A stretch of DNA of 15,502 bases from Thalassiosira profunda (Eukaryota; Bacillariophyta; Thalassiosirophyceae; Thalassiosirales; Thalassiosiraceae), in NCBI GenBank assembly GCA_036939355.1, contig JALLAP010001597.1:1-15502 (forward strand), written 5' to 3'. Numbering within the stretch: position 1 is the stretch's first letter; each line of letters starts with the position of its first letter. The notes beneath the pieces were generated by a model, which was not told the origin of the DNA, ran no database searches, and saw only the letters and a program-made list of their open reading frames with translations. Below are positions 8,846-15,502 of this stretch, one piece after another. A program made the translations under genes and the position numbers.

Positions 8846-8884
8846 TGAATGTTGGCACCAATACTTTCAGTTTATGTTGGGTGA
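8846..8884. other. 39-bp convergent gap
   Basis: The stop codons of the plus-strand GGCT-like gene and the minus-strand SET/MYND gene are only 39 bp apart. Their 3' ends almost certainly overlap as antisense RNAs. No terminator or poly(A) consensus is visible. Confidence 0.6.
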
Positions 8885-10850
8885 TTAGAAGCTAGCTTTG
8901 TGGTGGCACTCGGGAACGCAGATCACTCCGAAGGCATTTGGCTTGAGACGGCATTGCTTTGTTTCGGGGAGGAACATGCCCATTTCCTTTCTAGCCAAAT
9001 GCAAATTATTCAGCGCCACAGAGTCATCCGGATTGAGATACCGGCGTGCCTGGGCTTCGATCATCTTCAGATAAGGCCAAGCCGCTCTACCTTCAAAGCA
9101 AATCTGCATTCCGGCCCTGCTGTACTCCATCATCTCACAGATCCGGCGACAACCATCTCGACCCAAACTTTCCTCATCTAGAGATACAACACTGCCCTCT
9201 GACGAAGTCCGCGCACAACTGCTCACAAACTGGGCAGCCAGAGTGGCAACGATCCGCGACTGCGGTTGAAAGTCCTTTTTGGCCAATTCGTAACATTCGA
9301 GAATGTGAGCGCTCGCGGTCTCGCGGTGGGCCTTCTTCATGATAGACTTCTGCCAGCGAGCCTGTTTGTTGAAATTCCTGTGTCCACAAGTATCTATTTT
9401 CGTGGAGGAATGTCGTCATCGTCGTCAGTGTCTTCAGGACGGGATCTCACTGTTCCCACGCAGTCTCTACTTGGACATACGAATCCCATCATCATATCGT
9501 CTGTCTCGTAGTCAAGACAAAGGCTGCACGAGCACTTGAATTTGTAGTTGTCCAGCAAGTATGCCTGACGTTCTGCGGTGAAACGTCTGGCCTCGTTGTC
9601 ACTAGCTTTGTCGGTGTAGTCGATTGTCAGCTCCACTCCCTCGGCCACCGGCGTTAGCGTGGTCACCTGGGCCACAGGAAAATCATGTTTCCGGAAGAAG
9701 ACACTTGCAACTGCATTCGGCTTGCAGGAATGCTTAACGGAGAGGATCTGAGGGAAAATGCCAAGCCCACCAGTGTTTTCGGCGGATATCTCCCGAACGC
9801 TTCGTAGGAAGGTGCTCGCCCACCGTATCTCATACGGAGGTTCAGAATAGCGGTTTTTCTCAAGCCACTTGGCCGACTTCTGGCCGATGGACCCCTGAAG
9901 TATTTCAGATAGCTGTGGCAATCGCGTAGACTCTTCGCAGCATCCCTGTCATATTCATATGCACGATATGACTTCCCCCCTACTGCCAACTCAATAAATG
10001 CGAGTTCCATCTTGACTTCCGGAAATTTCTTTGAGTACCGCATCACCCTCGACATGAGGACTATTCGAGCGTCTGGTAGCGCTTCACCCCTGCGTAAGAC
10101 CTCTTTACTGGCACGGACTTCAAGCGGCCCGTTGAAATCTTTCTCCTGGCATTCGATAGAGCAATAGAAGCATTCGGCACGCGATCTCATCGGAGCCCCC
10201 CCAGGCAGGGCCGCGAAGCAAAACGAGCAGCACCCTCTTCTGTGAGCATTGTCGAGAACAGGAGGCACGAATGCTTCCATCCAGCCGTGATCTCCGGGAC
10301 AGCCTTTCTCCTTGCATACGAAACTTTGCAAAGGGTGGGCGCCAGTGGGAATGTCCTTGTTCGCCACCACGCGCCACCCCCCTCCTTCAAGAAAGTCGCG
10401 TTGTTCCATCTTCACAAACGGCAGTCGGAGGGGTGGGTCTCCAGACGTATTTTCGTAGCTTGCCATCAATTCCCGCGCAGTCGCTCCATCGCCCTCCGCA
10501 ACGCGAAAGTTGGCATTCCTCTTTGCAATCTTCGCGCACTCCACCTGGTGCTCCGGAAAATGCTTGAGCTGACATTCCTTCCCGTGGTAGCACGCCGCGT
10601 CGCATTTGCTGCAATACACCAGCGTCTCCCCCGGACGAGCCGGCAACCCGCAGCCACGGCACGTTCTTGCCTCGCGGCACCCCCCTTTGTGCGCGGGAAA
10701 ATGCGCCTGCTGGCAGTTCTCGTCGTGATACCACGCCCCCTCGCAGCGGCTGCAGCAGAGGAGTTCCTGGCCCGGGCGCGGGGGCAAGCCGCAGCCGTCG
10801 CACTGGGTCATGGTATTATTCTCGGCCTCAATGGCGGCTCCCTTCTTCAT
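8885..10850 (-). CDS. SMYD-like SET-domain protein with tandem MYND zinc fingers, three proposed exons
   Basis: The ATG is at 10850 and the TAA at 8885-8887. Proposed exons are 10850-9984, 9912-9451 and 9361-8885, all phase 0, giving 601 residues. The second intron (9450-9362, 89 nt) starts GTGAGA and removes an in-frame TAG. The first (9983-9913, 71 nt) has a weak GTAGGG donor; a small frameshift is the alternative. Two tandem MYND fingers lie at about 17-58 and 64-105, with the C-x2-C, YH...C and H-x3-H-x3-C spacing. SET begins near 157 (GGWRVVANKDIPTG). A third Cys cluster (207-234) sits where SMYD proteins carry their MYND but lacks the final His/Cys. The SET core has VKHSCKPN and ELTIDYTD, then post-SET KCSCSLC. 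SMYD proteins methylate lysines on histones and other proteins. The Asn of NHS is Lys here, so activity is uncertain. Confidence 0.8.
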
Positions 10851-11196
10851 CTTGGTGGACGACGCGGGTCGGCATCGCCGCTGCCGGCCTATGGCTTTCC
10901 TCCGCCTCGCCGCGGCGCGCGCCCGCCCTCCGCCATCTTTTATCGCAGTTTGGTCTCTGGAGAGCAGGCGTGGCGTAGGAGCGGGGGTTCTGGCGCCCGA
11001 GGAGGACTACTGTGAGGACTGAGAGTCTGAGAGGAGGCCCGCTCAGACATTTAGGGGGCGGGCGGGGCTGGCGCTCGTAAAAAAGCCCTAACGTAAGTAA
11101 AAGAAGGTGCAAATTATTGGGGGCTACGCCCCCTTAAAAATGACGCTGCTTCTTCCATTCCACACACCTGGCCTGGGCCGGGCCCAACCGGCAACA
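10851..11196. promoter_or_regulatory. Divergent promoter region between the SET/MYND and RECQ4-like genes
   Basis: These 346 bp separate the ATG of the minus-strand SET/MYND gene from the chosen ATG of the plus-strand helicase. The region is GC-rich, with runs such as GGGGGCGGGCGGGGC near 11053, and then becomes A-rich (about 11079-11105) before the helicase start. A GC hairpin lies at 11119-11133. No convincing gene or TATA box is seen. Confidence 0.4.
11119..11133 (+). repeat. GC-rich hairpin (6-bp stem) upstream of the RECQ4-like start
   Basis: GGGGGC and GCCCCC are separated by a 3-nt TAC loop. The hairpin ends 7 nt before an in-frame ATG at 11140 and 64 nt before the preferred ATG at 11197. 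If transcribed it would be a compact 5'-UTR hairpin that could disfavour the first ATG. Confidence 0.45.
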
Positions 11197-14100
11197 ATGG
11201 CGCCTCCCCCGCGGAAACAGTCGGCGGCGGACGCCCTCCTCTCCCACTCCAGCCTCGCGAGCCAACTGCAATCCAAGGCGGTGGCCTCGGCCAAAGCCAC
11301 GGCCGCGAAAAAGGCGAACGCCAACAATCCGTATCGAGATGGTGCAGGCGCGCGGCCGGGGGGTGCTACTGCAAACCATGGCGGTGCAGGTGGGAAGATG
11401 CGCGCCGATGGAGGGGGCAACGCCAAGAGGGCGGGGAAGAAGCGGCCACTGCGAAACCTCCGGGGAAAGAACGACAGCGTCGGCGCCACCCGGCCAACAA
11501 ACATTGGTGGTGGTGCACCCCCCAGGGTACCCCCCAGGGCACCGCCGACCGCCTCCCAACCAACGGCATCCCGGCCCACCGGCGCCTTCGCCCGGCGCCA
11601 CGCCCGGGACCGGGCGTCGCACGCGCCGGCGCCCCCGACGGGCACGGACCGCATGCTCGCGTCGCTGCTGGACGAGCCCACGAAGAAGCGAAAGTCGGTG
11701 GCAACGAAGGCAGGGCAAGCAAGTGGCCGGAGCCGGGAGTCAGGTCGGGCGGGCGGGGCATCAGGCGTCAGGAGGTTGCAAAAGCGCCCCGTGGGTGGGC
11801 AGGGGTCTGTGACAGGGGCAACGAAACGTCCCAAACTCGCCGGCGCGGGCGCGGTGCTGGCGCCCCCGCCCGCCGGGAAATCGGTGGGGATCAACCCGAA
11901 GAAGCTGAAGCAATTGCGGAAGGAGGGGAAGCGGCGGCGGAGGGAAGATGGGAGGGAGGGCAGAGGAGAGGGCAGGGGGCAGCCTCCTAGGGCCGAGTTT
12001 GGGGAGGAGACCGTGCCTAGGGACGACGGTGCGCCGGCACCGCCCGTTGATGTTGGGAACACGCGTCGCTGGGACGTCGACATGGGCGAAGCAGGCTGGA
12101 GCAGCTCGGTCCCGAAGGGACGGGAAGTTGCGGACCATCCATGCACCAATCTATCATCGAACGGCACGGCTGCGGAGGACGCGGGAGCCTCCGCATTCCC
12201 TGCGGCCACCGACACGTCAATTAGTGCACTCGACGCATCGGCCTTGAATGCGGGAATGCCCGACGACGCGGAGCTCATGGCGCTGCCCCTGGGCATCGGA
12301 GGGAAGCGAGGAAAGGGCAAGAGAAAGTTATCTCGGGGTGGGGCTAGCAGCTTCTCCGGAGCTGTTGGATCGTCAAATGATGCGGGGCATGACGGTGGAA
12401 AGAGCGACGGTGACCCCTCTCTTTCCTCGTTGGAAGAGACTGCGGGGGGTGACAATACGACACTGGAGGAGGGCAACGAACTTGCATCTACCGAGCTCGA
12501 CGCAGAAGCCAACGGCGAAGAAGAGGAGAAACCGACTGCCCAGCTGGCCGACTGGTACGACGCCGCGGAGCAAGCCCAAATGGACGAGGAGGCCGCCCTC
12601 CAAAAGAAGTTGACCGAGGACGCGGGCGACTCTGACCCCAACCGGGGCGGGAAGAGGCGCCGCTCCAAATCCAAGGGCGGCGTCAACGACAACTTCGTGC
12701 GGCTGGACCTGCGCAACTCCGCCGGCGCGTGCCGGGGCGCCCGCAACCTCAAAAAAGTCAACAAGCAAAAGCTGTGGCGGGCCCAGCATCGCTTCGGGAT
12801 GAGCGATCCGGACGGCGGCGGGGAGGAGGGCGGGGACCGGCGGGAAGGGTTGCGGAACGGGACGACGCGGGCCAAGGAGGGGGCGAGCGGGGGCGACGCC
12901 AAGTGCTTTGCGTCGGCGAGGAACGCGGGGGTGGACCCGTTGGACGACTTCATGGACGGGGTGTTCGCCAAGGAGGATGGCAAGACCGATGGCAAAGCCA
13001 AAGGCAGCGCTGCTCCAGCATCTGCAAAGGGCAACAACAACAAAAAGAAGCCACTGCAGCGAAAGAACGAGGGCGACGGCGGCGCGCCGGTCTGCACCCG
13101 CCACCAGCGCCCGTGCAAGCTGCTGACCGTCAAGAAGAACACCAAGGGCAACAAGGGACGGAAGTTCTACGCCTGCTCCATGCCCCGGGGGGAGCAGTGC
13201 GACTTCTTCAAGTGGGAGGAGGACACGGTCGAGGTGAGTGCTGCAGTTGTCTTGACCTCCTTACTTTCTGACAGTGCAATGCTAATGTTCGCTTTCCTCC
13301 GCAGGCAACGCAAAGGGCCCTCCTCAAATCATCGTCCATGTCGGGCTTCATCACCCGCCAGGTGGCCGCCGCGAGGACTCGCTTCAAGGAGCTGACGGTG
13401 CCGGAACTGCGGTGAGTACACGCAGATAACTATTTGATACGCCACGAACCGCCAACTGACAAATGCTTCGTTCCATTGTTCTCTGACCTCAGCGTCGAGG
13501 CCAAGAAGCGCGGCCTGCAGTCGACGGGCAAGAAGGACCGAATTTTGACCCGCCTGACCATTTGGATCCGCGACGAGATTGCCAACTCTGTCGAGGGCGA
13601 ACTGCTGGAGGAGAATGGCGCAGCCGATGCAGAGGGCGATGGTCCAAAGGCAGAATCAACCAACGACGAAGGTGTCAACGACAGCAGCAATGCCAGCTGT
13701 GGCGAAGGATCGGACGACGAAGGGGACGAGACTCAGGCGGCATCTGCCGAGGAGGGATCGAAAATGATCGATCTGAGTGATGAGGGTGAAAGCAGCGAGG
13801 ATGACGACGATTCTAGCGACGATGACGAAAGCTACGATGAGCTCGAGATTTGCCACGAGCCAGAGGAAAAGCCGCAGCCTCTGGCGAAGTCGAGAGCTCC
13901 TGCTGCCAAGACCAACGAAGAATCCACGCTGGAGGACTCCCTGCAAACGCACTTTGGCCACTCCGCCTTCCGACCCGGACAGGAATGGGCCATTCGCCGC
14001 TGCCTCTCCCACAAGCGCACCCTGCTCGTGGCACCCACGGGGCAGGGCAAATCCCTCTGCTACGCCCTGCCCTCGCTCATCATGCCTGGCATCTGCATCG

Positions 14101-15502
14101 TGGTGTCGCCCTTAATATCCCTGATGCAGGATCAGTTGCGGCAGCTACCTCCAAAGGTGACGGCGGCGACGTTGTCTGGCAGCATTACCACGAGCCAGAT
14201 GGCGTTGATCGTGGACGATATCCTGAGGGGTCGGTACAAGGTGTTGTTCGTGAGCCCAGAACGGCTGGCGAGCGCGGCGTTTCGCAGGCTGATCAGGCCG
14301 AGATTCAACCCGGAGACGAGGCAATACGAAAGGAAGTTTCCGCCGGTGTCCATGTTGTGTGTCGACGAGGTGGGTTGTTCTCATGCATTTGCTTTTGAAT
14401 CCAGTGGCGTGCTCGTATCTAAGTACTCCTTCGTCCCGTTTCCAGGCACACTGTCTGAGCCAGTGGGGCCACAATTTCCGCCCATCCTATCTCCGAGTAA
14501 AGTCGTTGATACCTATGATCGAACCGAAGAGCATCTTGGCTCTGACAGCCACTGCGGGTCCGATGGTCGTCCGTGACATTTGCAACACGCTGTGCATACC
14601 CCACAACGGAACCGGTGCCGGCGTTGAAGGCAGTATGCCAACATTGCCTCCTGCGTCCAGTGGTGCTGACGACGACGGCGTGCGAGTCTTGAACTGCGAT
14701 CGAGACAACATTGATGTCTTTTCCCTCGTGTTGCAGAGCAACGACGAGAGGCGGTATTTGGTGAGTAAACCCCTCACGTGACTGCATCAACACAACAACA
14801 TCACTTTCCTGACCCCCTGCTTGTTGCAACAGCTTCACAAGATCTTGAAAGACAAGAAAGAAGATGACGGGGAACGATCGAGGAAACTGCCCATCGAGGA
14901 AGGATGTCTCAGCAAAGGAAGTGTCATCGTTTACGTATGGCGCCAGAAGGACACTGAAATCGTCGCGGAGCAGCTCAACGGCGCCGGTATCCAAGGTGGG
15001 GTCGTCTGCTATCACGGAGGGATGGATTCAAATGCCAGAAGCAAAGCACAGAGCAGGGTGAGACATCGATGTTTGTACTTGGATGACTTGTTCACCAAAA
15101 AAGTTCGCTGACTCTTCTTTGTCCGACAGTTCCTTCGTGGAAAGGCGAGGATTTGCGTGGCCACTGTTGCGTTCGGACTTGGAATCAACAAGCCGGACAT
15201 CGTTGGAGTCATTCATCTGTGCCTTCCGCCAAGCCCGGAGCACTACCTGCAAGAGATTGGACGCGCGGGACGAGATGGGCGTCCCGCCAAGGCCATTGCA
15301 TTGCCTCTTGAGGATGAGTTCGTGTCGAGGCATTCCCTCGCACATTCGGATCGATTGTCGAGCCGGCAGATTGAGATCGTCTTCCTTTCGCTCCAAAAGT
15401 TGGTCGATGATGCTCTCAGCGATATACCTCTGGAAGCGGGCGTGAACCTGGACGCTGACGAGATCTTTGTCGACGGCATTCCTGTGGCCATGCCCGTCAC
15501 GC
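11197..15502 (+). CDS. RECQL4: RECQ4-type DNA helicase with GRF zinc finger and SAP motif (3' end outside window)
   Basis: Exons are 11197-13233, 13305-13411, 13493-14369, 14446-14760, 14833-15057 and 15130 to beyond the window. The five introns are 71-81 nt, all GT...AG and frame-preserving. I chose the ATG at 11197 (CAACAATGG); an in-frame ATG at 11140 would add 19 residues. About 490 basic, disordered residues come first. A block at 497-527 (NDNFVRLDLRN ... KQKLW) resembles the pre-helicase motif of RECQ4. A GRF zinc finger follows (633-673: C, H, C660, C668, GRKFYAC, CDFFKW), then a SAP motif (706-740: LTVPEL...KKRGLQSTGKKDRI) and an acidic Ser/Asp/Glu linker. The helicase core has Walker A TGQGKS (K901), DEAH (1006-1009), LSQWGHNFRPSYLRV, LTATA, VATVAFGLGINKPD and QEIGRAGRDG. 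HNFRPSYLRV and the LPPSPEHY block favour RECQ4 over BLM/WRN. RECQ4 is a 3'-5' helicase of replication initiation and repair. No Sld2-like N-terminal consensus is evident. Confidence 0.88.

Noticed and set aside
11124..13154. A 676-codon open frame on the minus strand opposite RECQ4 exon 1
   Set aside because: It mirrors a GC-rich, low-complexity coding exon in which TTA, CTA and TCA codons are rare, so its antisense stays open. The peptide is Ser/Pro/Ala-rich with no domain, while the plus strand has GRF, splice sites and continuity into helicase exons.
13434..14576. A 380-codon frame that could be taken as a separate helicase gene starting at 13434
   Set aside because: The first residues come from intron sequence, and the real exon starts at the acceptor 13491-13492, completing the SAP motif from the previous exon. 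The end results from reading through the intron that splits DEAH.
1..15502. Mobile elements, CRISPR arrays, tRNA/rRNA genes or a prokaryotic-style operon
   Set aside because: I found no terminal repeats, transposase, reverse transcriptase, regular spacer repeats, tRNA-like cloverleaf or polycistronic bacterial arrangement by reading. All genes have eukaryotic character.

Overview
This is a gene-dense stretch of a eukaryotic nuclear genome. The evidence is spliceosomal introns (12 proposed, 65-89 nt, mostly with GTGAGT-type donors), canonical ATG contexts, and eukaryotic families: F-box, MSP, SET/MYND, RECQ4, GRF and SAP. The GC-rich coding sequence, short intergenic gaps and tiny introns suit a small unicellular alga or protist. 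A stramenopile such as a diatom is my guess, but nothing in the window proves the taxon. I see no transposon, CRISPR array, tRNA, rRNA or prokaryotic operon.

Layout: (1) 1-239 (+) is the 3' end of an unrecognised gene. (2) 306-5100 (-) is a five-exon gene for a ~1499-residue protein with an N-terminal F-box, a central MSP/VAP-like domain and a C-terminal half-dozen or more membrane segments; splicing joins exons that look like unrelated ORFs. (3) 5667-6227 (-) encodes a secreted, acidic, cysteine-containing EF-hand protein. It shares a 243-bp divergent promoter region with (4) 6471-7698 (+), a two-exon, probably mitochondrial ETHE1/persulfide-dioxygenase-type metallo-beta-lactamase protein. 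(5) 7952-8845 (+) is a gamma-glutamylcyclotransferase-like protein with a C-terminal extension resembling a degenerate cytochrome b5 fold. (6) 8885-10850 (-) is a SET-domain protein with tandem MYND fingers, which needs two introns or one intron plus a frameshift. (7) From 11197 (+) to beyond the window end is a RECQ4-type DNA helicase carrying a GRF zinc finger and a SAP motif ahead of the helicase core; six exons are visible and the 3' end is missing.

The genes do not form a pathway. ETHE1-like and GGCT-like both belong to glutathione/sulfur metabolism and are adjacent on the same strand, which may be chance. The most notable items are the composite architectures: F-box + MSP + multi-pass membrane, RECQ4 + GRF + SAP, and GGCT + b5-like. 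Others are a lysine in place of the SET 'NHS' asparagine, and an 11-bp perfect stem-loop just downstream of the EF-hand stop codon. All exon joins were deduced by eye from splice consensus and reading frame; no transcript data were available.
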